Part shown: positions 10,473 through 23,112 of the stretch, piece by piece
Numbering within the stretch: the stretch's first letter is position 1
Layout: every line of letters starts with the position of its first letter
DNA from: Closterium sp. Naga37s-1
Taxonomy: Eukaryota > Streptophyta > Zygnematophyceae > Desmidiales > Closteriaceae
Length of the DNA stretch: 64,000 nucleotides
Assembly (NCBI GenBank): GCA_947471745.1
Contig: CANJKZ010000955.1
Span: 186,001 to 250,000 of the forward strand
Reading direction: 5' to 3'
Translations under genes and position numbers: made by a program
Notes under the pieces: model-generated
Database searches by the model: none
What the model saw: only the letters and a program-made list of their open reading frames with translations
What the model was told of the DNA's origin: nothing

Positions 10473-13400
10473 TCAAGAGGTGAGCAAGTGAGGCAAGGTA
10501 GGTACAAGACCCAGCTGAGTACAGAAGCGCTGATGATCACAAGGCGCAAGTGCCTTGGTGAAGATATCAGCAGTGTTGGCCTCAGAGGCCACGTACGCAA
10601 GTCGCAGCTGACCACGCTGCTGTAGCTCACGAGCAAGGAAGTAGCGAAGAGCAATGTGCTTCGTTCTGTGCTCCAGTCTCTGCTCTCGACACAAGGCCAG
10701 CATGGCCTTGTTGTCTACGTAGAGCACTGGAGGAGAACGAGGCGGCTCTCCGAGGTCAGTCAGCAGGTAGGTGAGCCAGCGAAGCTCCTGTGCAGCCATG
10801 GCCCCGGCGTAGATCTCAGCCTCACAACTGGAGCCGAGAACAGAAGACGAGCGAGTAGCCCGCCACGAAACAGAGCCGGAACCAAGGCTGAAGGTGTAAC
10901 CCTGTGACGACCGCTGCGTAGCCTGGTCGTCAGCCCAAGAAGCGTCTGCGTGTCCAGTGAGGACCACTGGACTCTGCCCTCCAAGCACAAGCCCCATGCC
11001 CGACGTACTGCACAAGTAGCGCAACACCCTCTTCGCTGCAGCCATGTGCTCCGGTCTGTGTCTCCCAGGAGCAACATAGCGTGCAAGAATGCTAAGAGAG
11101 TATGCAAGGTCAGGTCGTGTGCAGGTCATCAGGTACATGAGGCAGCCAACAAGCTCTGGGTACGGGCCACTCGACTCTACGGACTCATCCGAAGGCAGAG
11201 CTGAGAGCGAGTGGCGAGTAGGCAGAGGAGTGGCCTGAGGCGAGGAGTACGTGAAGCCGAAGCGCTGAAGGACCTGCTGCACCATGTGTGACTGAGTCAG
11301 GGTAATGGTGCGGCGTGCTCTGTCCCGGGTGATCTGCAAGCCAAGGTAGCTGCGCAGTTCACCCAGGTCTGTGCACGTGTGTCTCTTCTGCAGCTCGGAC
11401 TTCACGTGGGCGAGTCCAGCAGTGTCAGCTGTGGCAAAGACCAAGTCGTCGACGTACACGAGGATGTAGAACGGCTGCAAAGAAGTGTCGGTGCGCAGAA
11501 ACAGCGACGGGTCGGCAGTAGAGGGAGCAAACCCAAGAGCCGCAAGTGTAGTCCTCAGTGTGTCGTGCCACTCACGCGGTGCCTGGCGGAGACCGTAGAC
11601 TGGCCGCCGGAGGCTCCACTGGGTGCCAGGAGGAAAAGACCCAGTGAAGCCAGGTGGGCGACGCAGCCAGATCTCCTCGTGCAGGCTGCCCTGCAAGAAA
11701 GCAGTGCTGAAGTCAAAAGAGTGCAGCTCGTAGTCGCGGTGAGCAGCTATGTGCAGCAGTACCCGAAGAGTGGTCATCTTCGGGGTGGGAGAGAAGGTCT
11801 GAAAGTAGTCAACTCCCTGCCGCTGACTGAAGCCACGAGCCACGTAACGCGCCTTGAAGACAGGCGGAGAACCCGGCGGCCGCTTCACCCTGAAAATCCA
11901 CATGCCACTGACGATGTTCGCCCCAGGCGGGGGAACCTCGTCAACGTAGGTGCCTGTGGACTTCCTGGAAGCCATCTCTGCATCCATAGCTGCCTGCCAC
12001 TGAGAGGAGTAGGGACCCTCTATCGCCTCCGCGTAAGAGCGCGGAGTCGGGATGTCAAGTGCATCCGGGTCTCCCTCAGGGGTAAGCAGTACGGACACGA
12101 GATGAGGTGAAGCAGCAGCCAAACACTGGAACTCCTCCTGCCTGTCCTCAAGGACGTCCGTGCCAAGGGCACACTCACCCCCGACGGACGGAGGACAGAC
12201 AGACTCAGACTCAGCAACAAGACTAGCAGCGTAGTCTAGACGACAGCGAGCAGCAAAGTCGACGAGCTCAGTAACTAGGGCAGACGTAGCAGTGGACTCA
12301 AAGGAAGGGTCAGTGACAACAGTAGCAAGGAGACGCGTGACAGTAGGACTGGCAGCACGAAGAGAGTCCGACTCCGGGTCAGAAAGAGCAGGAAGAGAGG
12401 ACTCAGGAGGAGAAGGCAAAGGGGCACGCAGAGGAGCAGTGGACGGACGCAGAGACATCCGGTGCGTGCCAGGGACAGGAGGAGGACGCTGACGCGAACC
12501 ACGAGCACTAGTGCGAGCAGCACGGACAGGCGACGCAGGGCGAGACGCAGGCTCACGACGCTCAGCAAGACCTCCAGTAGGACCAGTGTAGGGAGAAGGA
12601 GCGGGCAGTGGGGAGGCCGGCTGTAACTGTAACTGTGACGGGACAGGCTGTGGACACTCTAAGGGAGGAGGAGGACCAGTAGAAGGCGGGAGACCAAGAA
12701 CCTGCTGAAGGAGCGGAACGAAGTACGGCCTAGGCCGTGTGGCGACTCCAGACACAGCAGGGACAGCACCAGTACCCCCAGCGGCAGCACCAGCGCCAGC
12801 AGTACCTCCAGCTCCAGCACCCCCAGCAGGACCGCCTCCAGGACCGACAGCAGTAGCCTCAGCGCCAACACCCTCAGCAGCTCCAGCTCCAGTCGTACCC
12901 GCAGGCCCAGCAGCTCCAGTACTCCCAGTACGAGCACCTCCGGGACCCGCGGCACCAGCACCCTCAGCAGCCGAAGAACCTCCAGCTCCAGCAGCACGCC
13001 TCCAGCGCCGGGCAAACCACTCGCGCAGCTCCTGTGGAGAGAGTGGCTCCCGCCGAGACGAAGCACCCGGAGAACCTCCAGGCTCAGCACCGCCAGACGC
13101 CACACGAGCAGGTCCAGCTCCCTCAGGCTCCGCACCCCCAGGCTCAGCACCTCCAGGCGTAGCACCCCCAGGCGTAGCACTCCCAGGCTCAGCACCCCTA
13201 GGCTCAGCACCCCCAGTAGTAGCACCCCCAGGCTCAGCACCCTCAGGCTCAGCACCCCCAGTAGTAGCACCCTCAGGCTCAGCACCCCCAGGCGTAGCAC
13301 CCACACGCTCAGCACCCCCAGAGTCAGCACCCCCAGGCTCAGCACCCTCAGCAGCACCAGAGTCACCAGTAACCTCGACAGGCTCGACTGCGTCTACCTG

Positions 13401-16400
13401 GGACACACCTGAAGGGGCAGGACCCTGAGGGGGGAGGGGGTCTACCGGGGGGGGGACCTGGGACAAGGAAGAGCGGTGGCGGGGGGAGGGACGGAGTGCG
13501 GTAGGGGAAGAGGCGGTAGTAGGGGACCGACTCATCAAACGTGACGTCCTGGGAGGACAGGACACGGCGAGAGGTGGGGTGGTAGAACTGCCACCCTGGC
13601 GCGTCAGGGGGGAAGCCAAGGAAGACGCAAGGAGCAGCACGAGGGGATAGCTTGTCCGCAGACAAGTCGCGGACAAACGCCCGAGATCCCCAGACACGGA
13701 ACGCAGACGCATCGCCAACCTTCCCCGTCCACAGCAAAGCTGGGGAGGTCTCCGGCATGGAGACCCTGGGGTGAAGGTTGATCTGATGCGCCGCGTACCG
13801 AACCGCAAACGGCCACAGAAAATGGGGGGCAGCCGCATGCATCATGGACGTACGGGCGACGTCCATGACCATGCCAATGCGGCGCTCAGCAATCCCATTT
13901 TGCTGTGGAGAGTCCGGAAGCGTGAAGGTCTGGCGGATGCCTCGTGCACGACAGTAGGCTCGCAGAAGGCCAGAGGAGAACTCTCCACCTCTGTCAGAGT
14001 GCAGACGCTGAACAGGAAAGTCCGAGCCGAAGCTCTGCCTGAGCTGGAGACGAGCTGCGCGGATCCAGTCGATCAACACCTCAGTGACATCACCCTTGCT
14101 GCGCAAGGGGAAGACTGTGGTGTAACGCGAGTAGTCGTCAACCACCAGCAGGAAGTAGCGCTCGTGACCCTGTCCACGGACGCGGGCCGGGCCCCACACG
14201 TCCATGTGAAGCGTCTGCAGCGGGGCCTCTGTCGGAGGAAACTGGGAGGAGTGAGGGGCAGCCCGCTGCCGCCCCTCGACACAGGGGACGCAGGTAGGGC
14301 CAGGCCCCGGAGGAAGGGGAGGGAGGGACCGGGGAAGACCAGAGACAAGGACACGGGAGGCCATGCTTCGGAGACGAAGCAGGGAGGGGTGACCAAGGCG
14401 GTGGTGCCAGAGGAGAGTCTCGTGAGACAGGAGGCGACACGAACAGGGGGCAGACTCAGGACCAGACCTGGACGCTGCAGCAAACACCTGACCCGACGCA
14501 GCTACCTGACCAGACGCAGTGACTGGAGGAGACGCAGTGGTCAGGGTGTACAGGCTCGACCCCGGCCGACGGGTAAACGTGGCCAGGTGTCGGCCTGTCC
14601 GAGCGTCCGTGCAGTGGGTCACCCGCCGACTCGCAGGAGTGAACTGGTGAACCCCCGCATCCTGTAGGTCAGCACCACTCACCAAGTTCGTAGAGAACGA
14701 GGGAAGGTAAAGACCAGACAGGGTGCCAGAGGGGGCCGCCGGACACGGGAGGACAGTGGAGAAGTGAGCAAGGACAGGACCCCCAGAGGGGTCTGCCAGA
14801 GAGACTGCAACTGGCCGGCTAAGCGGCGTGAGTGTGGTGCGGTCTCGAAAGAAGGAGCGAGAAGCCCCCGAGTCAAGGGTGAAGGTGTGGGAGGCCGAAG
14901 CCGACGCCGAACCTGAGAGAGCAGACTCACCAGCACCTGAGGGAGCAGACGCACCTAGAGCAGCAGCCTCGCTAGCACCTAGAGCAGCAGCCTCACCAGT
15001 ACCTAGAGCAGCAGTCTCAATGCCCGGGTCGGGCGGAAAACACCGGTAACAGTCACCCTCATCACTAATAGTCACAGTATACATGGCAGCAAGAATAGCA
15101 TCAAAGTCAAGGTCAAAGACAGCCACACCTGCCCTAGACAGCTCACCCCAGCGGGGGATCTCAGTGGCCTCAGGGAACTGGTGACGCCAAGCGTCCGTCA
15201 GGCGGCCAAAGCAGCGCTGGGTGGAGTGCGCACCCCCGCACTGCTCACCCGCGCGGTCGCCGGTGCGGAGGACGTAGGTGCACGGACCAGTACCCCCACC
15301 CCTCTGGCGTGCAGTGTACCACTCACGGAGCTGCTGAGGGGAGGGGATGTCACGAGTGCGCTGCTGGTGCTGCTGCTGCTGCTGGCGCTGACCACCACCG
15401 GAGCCGACCCTCTGCGCAGCGCCACCCCGACCAGCTCCACCTCCTCCGCCGCCTCCTCCTCCACCGCCGCCACCTCCGCTCCCTCCGCCACTGCCGCTGC
15501 CGCCTCCGCCTCCACTGCCGCCACCGACACCTCCACCCCCGCCACCACCCCCACCGCCACCCCCACCTCCTCCACCGCCTCCACTGCCGCCTCCACCGCC
15601 CCCGCTAGCTCCTCCAGCGCCCCTGCCCCCCTTGCCCTTACCAGGGCGGCGTCTCCCGCTAGGGGTAGACGCCGCACCGACCGACTCAAGCCCAACGAGG
15701 TCGGCCGCAGCAGCAGAGGCAACAGAGGGCAAAAGGGGGGAGGGGGAACACCCCTCAAAGATGGGGGTGCGAGGGTCACCACGAGAGGCTCCTACAGCTA
15801 CTATGCTCTTCTCTGCTGCTAGGAGGGACTTCTCGAGGAGGTCAACGGTGAGAGTGGTGGGGCAAACTGAGAGGAAGTGGTCCCTGACTACGCGAAGGGA
15901 GTCAGGGAGCCGGGTGACTATGTAGTAGAGGGTGATGTACATGGGGGGGGGGTTCTTGGCGCAGAACTCAGCAGGAAGCGCAGCGCGGTAGCGAGTGTCA
16001 CTAGTGCGTAGGTGCGTAATGAGGTCAGCGACTGTGGGAAAGGCAGCAAGGTCAGGGAAGAGGTACAGTAGCATGAGGCGACTCAGTGCAGCAGTGGCAG
16101 GGGAGGAGTAGCGTGCAACTACAGCGTCGTACAAGGTCTGAGCACTCTTGTACTGGCTAAAGTGCGCACGCTCAGAGGTAGGCAGGTGGCGACGCACAGC
16201 AAGACGTGCAGCAGCATCGCGCGTGGCCCACTGGGAGCGAACAGTTGCGTCAGCATCAGTGGCGGGGGCAGGAGAGGCACCAGAAGTGAGGTCAAAGAGG
16301 GAGAGGCCGTCTGCCCTATCGCACTGTAAGAAAAGCTGCAGGTCATCTATCCAGACGTCAAAGTCAATGGCCCGACCCTCAGCGTCAAAAGCGAGGACAC

Positions 16401-16413
16401 TAGGGGTAGCCAT
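10473..16413 (-). pseudogene. E2 gag-pol polyprotein, one frameshift
   Basis: The frame from ATG 16413 covers gag, glycine-rich linker, knuckle, DSGA protease and integrase. It leaves the correct frame at 13447-13455, where a G9 run (C9 in sense) replaces the C8 of E7, and ends at 13363. The second frame (from upstream of 13838 down to 10473) continues with the GAEPG-repeat linker, reverse transcriptase (YVDDLVFA) and RNase H. So one extra C just after integrase separates integrase from reverse transcriptase. Otherwise it differs from E7 by scattered substitutions. It is a young copy that has probably been disabled, or carries a homopolymer base-calling error. Confidence 0.9.
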
Positions 16414-17550
16414 GACAGCAGTAGACTAGCAGCGCAAACAGTGGGGTGAGGGCAGTGCTGTGAGAGAGGCGCTGCTCTTACCGGACAGGGTGGCTCGGGC
16501 GGCTCGGCTGCAGGGCGGCTCGGCGACTCGGCTGCTGGGCGGCTCGGCTGCTGGGCGGCTTGGCGGCTGGGCGGCTCAGGGGCTCGGCTGCTGGGCGGCT
16601 CGGCGGCTCTGCTGCTGGGCGGCTCGGCTGCTGGGCGGCTCGGCGGCTCGGCTGCTGGGCGGCTCGGTGGCGCAGCTGCTGGGCGGCTAGGCTGCTGGGC
16701 GGCTCGGCGGGGCCGCTGAGAGGGCGGCGTCCGGGGCCGCTGGGAGGAGGCGGCGGGGCCGCTGAGAGGAGGCGGCGTGGCCGGAAAGGTAGGTGGCGGG
16801 GCCGCGTCAGGGGCCGCGACAGGGGCCGCGTCAGGGGCCGCGTCAGGGGCCGCGGCAGGGGCCGCGTCAGGGGCCGCGGCAGGGCCGCGTCAGGGCGCCG
16901 CGTCAGGGGCCGCGTCAGGGCGCCGCCAGGGGCCGCGGCAGGGCCGCGTCAGGGCCGCGGAAGGGGCCGCGGCAGGGGCCGCGTCAGAGGCCGCGTCAGG
17001 GCCGCGTCAGGGCCGCGGCAGAGCCGCGTCAGGGCCGCGTCAGGGGCCGCTTCAGGGCCGCGGCAGGGGCCGTAGCAGGCCGCGTCAGGGCCGCGTCAGG
17101 GGCCGCGGCAGGGCCGCGTCAGGGCCGCAGCAGGGGCCGCGTCAGGGCGCCGCGTCAGGGGCCGCGTCAGGGCGCCGCCAGGGGCCGCGGCAGGGCCGCG
17201 TCAGGGCCGCGTCAGGGCCGCGGCAGAGCCGCGTCAGGGCCGCGTCAGGGGCCGCTTCAGGGCCGCGGCAGGGGCCGCGGCAGGCCGCGTCAGGGCCGCG
17301 TCAGGGGCCGCGGCAGGGCCGCGTCAGGGCGCCGCCAGGGGCCGCGTCAGGCCGCGTCAGGGCGCCACCAGGGGGCGCGTCAGGGGCCGCGATAGGGCGC
17401 CGGCAGGGGCCTCGTCAGGGCGCCGCCAGGGGCCGCATAGGGGGCGCGTGGGAGGCGGCGTAGGGGCCGCGTAGGGGCAGCGTAGGGGCCGCTAAAAAAA
17501 AATTTAGGGCAGGGCGCAATGTGCGCGGGCAGCTAAAAAAAAAATTCTTA
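16414..17550 (-). repeat. E2 GC-rich leader with tandem repeats
   Basis: No gene. It consists of GCCGCGTCAGGG-type repeats (about 16790-17460) and CGGCTCGGCTGCTGGGCGG-type repeats nearer gag. A GGTAAGAG donor-like motif (GT at 16480-16481 on the sense strand) lies about 67 nt before the gag ATG. Confidence 0.85.
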
Positions 17551-17601
17551 TGGTGGGCCCTTAGGAAGGAACGGTCCCATGTAGGAACCCGCTCTATACC
17601 A
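17551..17601 (-). promoter_or_regulatory. E2 primer module: PBS, hairpin, tRNA box
   Basis: PBS TGGTATAGAGC (17601-17591), a hairpin formed by 17573-17578 and 17584-17589 with a G-T wobble, and box GGGCCCACCA (17560-17551) 30 nt after the PBS. Confidence 0.7.
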
Positions 17602-17730
17602 TGTGAATCAAGAAAACAGGAATGAAATGACTAAGTGAAAGTTGGGTACAAAAGGCAAACCCTAGGCAACTGTACCCCATATGTGCTACCCCACTATAGC
17701 CTACAGTAGCTATGTCATATAACTCTGACA
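17602..17730 (-). repeat. E2 5' LTR
   Basis: 129 bp, identical by eye to the left copy. It adjoins the PBS at 17591-17601. Confidence 0.95.
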
Positions 17731-17735
17731 AAGGA

Positions 17736-19856
17736 CGCTCTCTACAATGACTTTAAGAAAATGCGCACTACACAACACTACAGAGATATGTGCAAACGAG
17801 ACCTTTTTGCGTTGTTGCGTCAATTAGGAAGACAGACGCTCTTTTTGACGTTATCGATGGCGGACACCAAATGGACCGATCTTCACGAGATACTTTTAAG
17901 AGTGAACAAATTACGAGAAAATCCGGCTAAAATACCTCACAACGTGAGCGTACCACTCGATTTTGATACGATTTGTACATTGGTTAGAAACGATCCAGTT
18001 ACATGCGCTCGATACTATGAGTTTAGGAAAAAATCATTATTTTTTCGGTTACTTAATAAGAATTCTGGCGTATTGGGTGGTACCACGGACTATTTTTCGT
18101 TAGACGAGTTTCAACATCGGGGCGCACCGCACACTCACGCAGTTCTTTGGAGCAAAACATCCAAGGTTGTTAATTGTGATACCCTTGCGGACATCATAGC
18201 ATTCGCGGATAACCACATCAGTTCGTCATCAGAAGGTTTGGACCCTCAACTTCTGCGTTTACAGACCCATAAGCATTCTCGATCTTGTCAGCGATTGCAA
18301 GCCAGTAACAAAAAATGCAGGTTTGGGTTTCCAAGGTTTCCGCTTCCAACTACAATGGTATTGCATCCGATGCCTTCTTCACTCACAGAAAAGGAAAAGA
18401 AAAGGATAAAGAACAATGCGAGCCTTGTGAAGGAGCAACTGGAACGTTGTCAAAGTCTTCCAGCACGTTTGATTTATTTTTAGAGGAATTGGGGCTTTCG
18501 ATGTCTGACTACATTATGGCAATTCGATCTACTCTCAAGCGCGCTACGCTCGTTCTTCGTCGTAAAGTGAGTGATGTCTTTATCAATAATTATAATCCTG
18601 TCATTTTGTGCGCATGGAATGGCAACATGGATGTCCAATTGTGCATCGATCCGTACAGCGTTGCGGCATATATTGTTTCTTACATGACCAAGGCGAGTAA
18701 AGGTATGAGCGTTATGATGCGGCGTGCTGTTGAAAAGGCGCGACTACAAAATGGTGGTATCAAGACAGTCTTGCGTTTTTTTGGTAATGCGATGCTCAAC
18801 TCGCAAGAGGTTAGTGCACAAGAGGCTTGTTATGTGTTGCTTGGACTTCAGTATCGCATGTCAACACGACAGGTATTGTTTGTAAATACAGCTCCGCCTA
18901 CCGAACGATTGTTGACCCTCAAAACAATCAGTGAGTTGCAGACATTAGAGCCAGATAGCACAAATATATATCAGCCGTACGCTCTATTGGAACGATACAA
19001 GAGTAGACCAACTTCTCTAGAAACGACATGCCTAGCCGATTTTGCTTCTAAGTACGAAATTGCATTGCGATCGACAAATGTCGACAATGCGCGTTTAATT
19101 GGCCCAGACTTGTCAAATGTACGAAGATACTATTATTGCCGTAAAAAGTGTAAAGTTTTACGATTCGTAAATTTCCACAAAGAGCAGGATTTGTGGAATT
19201 ATATACGAGAGCGTGTTTTACTATTTTATCCGTTCAGGGAAGAGCCAACTGAACGGGCTCTTTTTTTCGAAACGTACAAAACCTTTAAGAATGAGATTGA
19301 AGCCAAGGAGTCGGAGTATACAAGTGGAAACGATTCTTGGGCATTAGCTTTCAAGGAGGCAGAGCTAAACGATGAAAGAAATTCTAGTGGCACGACTATA
19401 TCAAATGAAGACGACAAAATTGACATTGGAAATGAGCTGAACATGGATGAGCCACAAAAAACAGCAGTTGACGTTTTTGTCCGCATCAATGTTGACGATT
19501 CCGAATACTTGCGGTTAGAGAATGCACTCAGCACCGAGCAACGTTCAGTGTGTGATCATATTGTACACCATATCCGATCGGAGAAATCGCCACTGCGGTT
19601 GTTCATAACAGGTGGCGCCGGAGTTGGGAAATCTGTGCTCATCAATGTCGTGACAGAGAGGATATCTCGAATGTTCAATGCGTCTGTTCATACAAACCCT
19701 TATTCAATAAAAGTTTTGAAACTGGCACCGTCGGGCATTGCTGCATTTAACATAAATGGATATACTATCCATAACGCGCTAATGATACCCGTTTCTCAAA
19801 ATAGAAGTATTTTTAATCTATCTTCCGATAGATTAAACACACTGCGTTCACGTTTT
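17736..19856 (+). pseudogene. Helentron protein part 3: Rep HUH nuclease and start of PIF1 helicase
   Basis: This follows E2 (duplication AAGGA at 10130-10134 and 17731-17735). The Rep domain nicks and joins single strands to start rolling-circle transfer. It shows the HUH motif in FQHRGAPHTHAVLW (about 18108-18150) and the two-tyrosine site in YIVSYMTK (about 18669-18690), with the block LERYKSRP further on. A frameshift of one missing base (or two extra) lies between about 18430 and 18480: the first frame stops at 18481-18483 and the second carries on with TFDLFLEELGL. The helicase Walker A motif GGAGVGKS is at about 19611-19636. The frame is then cut at 19856 by E3 and continues in frame at 35889. 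Confidence 0.85.
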
Positions 19857-19985
19857 TGTCAAACCTATATGATCTAGCCTGTGTAGGCTGTAGCGGGTTA
19901 GATACTAAGGGGTACACAATTCTAGGGTTTCACATTTGTATCACTTTCATTCCTTAGTCATTCCATTCTCGTTCTAAGTTTCTCA
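19857..19985 (+). repeat. E3 5' LTR
   Basis: 129 bp with TG...CA ends, followed by PBS TGGTATCGAGC. Confidence 0.95.
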
Positions 19986-20032
19986 TGGTATCGAGCAGGT
20001 TCCCTCGTGGGAACTGTTCCTAGGGCCCACCA
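19986..20032 (+). promoter_or_regulatory. E3 primer module: PBS, hairpin, tRNA box
   Basis: PBS TGGTATCGAGC (19986-19996), hairpin GTTCCC/GGGAAC (19999-20004 with 20009-20014), box GGGCCCACCA (20023-20032), then a T-rich tract. The PBS-to-box spacing is 26 nt. Confidence 0.7.
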
Positions 20033-21069
20033 AATTTTTTTTTTCCTACCCGGGGCGCGTGCCGCCCCTGCCCGAAGCGCGCCTAGTGTCCCGCCCCTCA
20101 GGCCCCGTCGCTGCCCTCTCTAAGCCCCGCGTGGCCCCTTAGCGGCCTCGTCGCCGCCCCTTACGGCCCCGCGACCACCCCTTACGGCCCCGCGACCGCC
20201 TCCCTACGGCCCCGTCGCCGCCCCTCACGGCCCCGCGACCGCCCCTTACGGCCCCGTCGCCGCCCCTCACGGCCCCGCGACAGCCCCTTACGGCCCCGTC
20301 GCCGCCCCTTAAGGCCCCGTCGCCGCCCCTTACGGCCCCGTCGCCGCCCCTTACGGCCCCGTCGCCGCCCCTCACGGCCCCGTCGCCGCCCCTTACGGCC
20401 CCGTCGCCGCCCCTCACGGCCCCGCGACCGCCCCTTACGGCCCCGTCGCCACCCCTCACGGCCCCGCGACCGCCCCTTACGGCCCCGTCGCCACCCCTTA
20501 AGGCCCCGTCGCCGCCCCTTAAGGCCCCGTCGCCGCCCCTTTCGGCCTCGTCGCCGCCCTTCAGCGGCCTCATTGCCGCCCTTCCGCGGCCCCGTCGCCG
20601 CCCTTTCGCGGCCTCGTCGCCGCCCTTCAACGGCCTCGTCGCCGCCCCTCAGCGGCCTCGTCGCCGCCCTTCAGCGGCCTCGTTGCCGCCCCTTGCGGCC
20701 CCGTCGCCGCCCTTCGCAGCCCTGCCGCCCTTCCTCGGCCCCTCAGCCGCCCTTCCCGGCCCCGTCGAGCAGCCGAGCTGCCGTCACCGCCATGCCGCTG
20801 TGCCGCCGAGCTGCAGAGCCGCCGAGCCGCCGAGCTGCCGAGCCGCCGAGCCCCCGAGCTGCCGTGCCGCAGAGCCGCCGAGCCGCCCTGCAGCCGAGCC
20901 GCCGAGCCGCCGAGCCGCCACGCCACCGCAGCCGAGACGCCGCAGTCCCTGCCGTCGCGGCCCTGTCCCTGCCGGCCTGCCTCGGCCCGCCCCACCTGCC
21001 TGGTAAGAGCAGCGCCTCTGCCACTGCACTGCCCTACCCCACTGCTCTCTTTGCCAGTCTATTGCTGTC
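20033..21069 (+). repeat. E3 GC-rich leader with tandem repeats
   Basis: No gene. Many copies of CCCCTTACGGCCCCGTCGCCG-like units run from about 20150 to 20540, then CCGAGCCGCCGAGCC-type units. A TGGTAAGAGC motif (GT at 21003-21004) resembles a splice donor 66 nt before the gag ATG. Confidence 0.85.
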
Positions 21070-21272
21070 ATGGCCACCCCCAGTGTTCTCACCTTTGACG
21101 CTGAGGGTCGGGCTGTTGACTTTGAGGTCTGGGTAGATGATCTGCAGCTTTTCCTACAGTGCGATAGGGCAGACGGTCTCTCTCCGTTTGACCTTACCTC
21201 TGGTGCCTCTCCTGCCCCTGCTGCTGATGCTGACGCCACTGTTCGCTCACAGTGGGCCACGCGCGATGCTGC

Positions 21273-21488
21273 TGTCAGAAGTAGTAGTAGTACGGCCTAG
21301 GCTTAGTAGCCTAGGCCACAGTAGGACTAGTAACGAGGAGCCAAGTACGAGCTAGGATTGTGTGCAGGAACAGAATTGAGAAGGAATGATTGAACTAGCA
21401 AGCAGCAGGATACAAATAGCAAACCCTAAGGGGCTGTACTCACTATTGAGTACCCCACTGCAGGCTACACAAACAACATATTCTGACA
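21273..21488 (-). repeat. E4 3' LTR
   Basis: 216 bp. Contains a perfect 10-bp-stem hairpin at 21294-21317 with a 4-nt loop. Confidence 0.95.
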
Positions 21489-22239
21489 CACCCCCATAGC
21501 CAAAGTGGGGTGTAATCAGCACAATGAGCAGTCATAGCAATAGTTCATGAAATATGAGCAAAGCTAGTGGTAGTCACAGCGGGCAAGTGAGGAGGAGGAG
21601 GGACTGTGAGAGGAGAGAAGATGGGAGGCGACGATTGAAGCTGCAGACACACGGGCAACAGAAGCGGCTGACACAGTGGCGGCTGACACAGTGGCTACCG
21701 AGACAGAGCGCCCCGGAATACTGGAGTAACTGGCTCTGCGGCTACGACGAGCGGCAGAAGCAACGGACCCACGGGCGACTGGTGCAGCAGGCTCTCAGTG
21801 GCTACCGAGACAGTGCGTCCCGGAATACAGGAGTAACAGGCTCTGCGGCTGCGACGAGCGGCAGGAGCAACGGACCCACGGGCAACAGGTGCAGCAGGCT
21901 CTCTGAGCTACCAGGACAGTGCGCCCCGGACTACAGGTGCTGCGGACGACAAGACAGCAGCCTCCACTCAACCTCCCCCAACAGTCCCACACCCCTCTCA
22001 CACACCCCCTGTTTCACCCCTAGCTCCATTCCCACATCACCCCCCTAGTGCCACTCCCCACGACTCCCACACCTCCACCCCCCTCAGCGGCAGCTGCAGC
22101 AGTGGGAGACGAAAAAGGAGGAGGGGAGAACCCACACCTCTCACCCCCATGCTCGCCACCCCACACCCCAACCACCGCGGAACGCACGGTGGAATGGGAG
22201 CAATGGGCAGCACGGGGGGGGGGGGGGGGGGACGGGACG

Positions 22240-22920
22240 GGCTTCTGCAGGGGCGGCTGCTGCAGGTGCGGGCTGCTCCAGGGGCGGCTGCTGCAGGTGC
22301 GGGCTGCTCCAGGGGCGGCTGCTGCAGGTGCGGGCTGCTCTAGGGGCGGCTGCTGCACTGGCGGGCGGCTCCAGGGGCGGCTGCTGCAGGTGCGGGCGGC
22401 TCCAGGGGCTGCTGCTGCAGTGGCGGGCGGCTCCAGGGGCGGCCGCGGGGGGGGAAAACGCACGGCCCCCAGGACGCCCCGAGGGGCGACGAGAAGGGAG
22501 CCGCGCGGCCCCCCCCCCGGGGCGCCGCGACGGGCACCAGGGAGGGCGCCGCGACGGGCCCCCAGAGCCACCTCGACGGGCGACGGGGAGGGCGCCGCGC
22601 GGGCCCCCCGAAGTCGCCTCGACGGGCGACGGGGAGGGCCGCGCACGGCCCCCGAAGTCGCCACGACGGGCGACGGGGAGGGCGCCGCGCACGGCCCCCG
22701 AAGTCGCCTCGACGGGCGACGGGAGGGGACCGCGCGCGGCCCCCGTGGTCGCCACGACGGGCGACTGGTGGGGAGGCCGCGCGGGCCCCCAAGGTCGCCT
22801 CGACGGGCGATGGGAGGGGAGGCCGCGCGGGTCCCCGAGGTCGCCTCGACGGGCGACGGGGGGGGAGGCCGCGCGGGTCCCCGAGAGCGCCTCGACGGGC
22901 GCTTCGACGGGAGGGGACCG
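22240..22920 (-). repeat. E4 internal tandem repeats
   Basis: Two arrays: CTGCAGGTGCGGGCTGCTCC-like units at about 22240-22440, and units built on CGACGGGCGACGGGGAGGGC at about 22560-22920. A G run at about 22207-22222 precedes them. No coding evidence. Confidence 0.8.
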
Positions 22921-23061
22921 CGGAGGCCCCCCCAAGGGCACCACGACGGGCGCCACGGAAGGGAAAACCGCCAGGCGCCCCGAGCGCGCGGCGGGCAGAA
23001 ATTAGGGTTTCGCCGCCGTGCACCACGGGGCGCGCGGCGGACAGTACGGCAGCGGAAGCGG

Positions 23062-23112
23062 GTGGTGGGCCCATACACAGGAAGGCGGCAGACATGCCGC
23101 CCTCTGATACCA
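23062..23112 (-). promoter_or_regulatory. E4 primer module: PBS, hairpin, tRNA box
   Basis: PBS TGGTATCAGAG (23112-23102) matches the plant initiator tRNA-Met 3' end without a gap. The hairpin is GGCGGCA/TGCCGCC (23084-23090 with 23095-23101), different in sequence from the other elements. The box TGGGCCCACCAC (23073-23062) starts 28 nt after the PBS. Confidence 0.7.

Larger units (their letters stand above)
10135..17730 (-). mobile_element. E2: Copia LTR retrotransposon, same family as E7
   Basis: 129-bp LTRs (10135-10263 and 17602-17730), identical by eye, with target duplication AAGGA at 10130-10134 and 17731-17735. The PBS is at 17591-17601 and the polypurine hairpin starts at 10264. LTRs, leader and coding region are nearly identical to E7 at 43947-51539, which lies in the opposite orientation. 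Confidence 0.95.
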
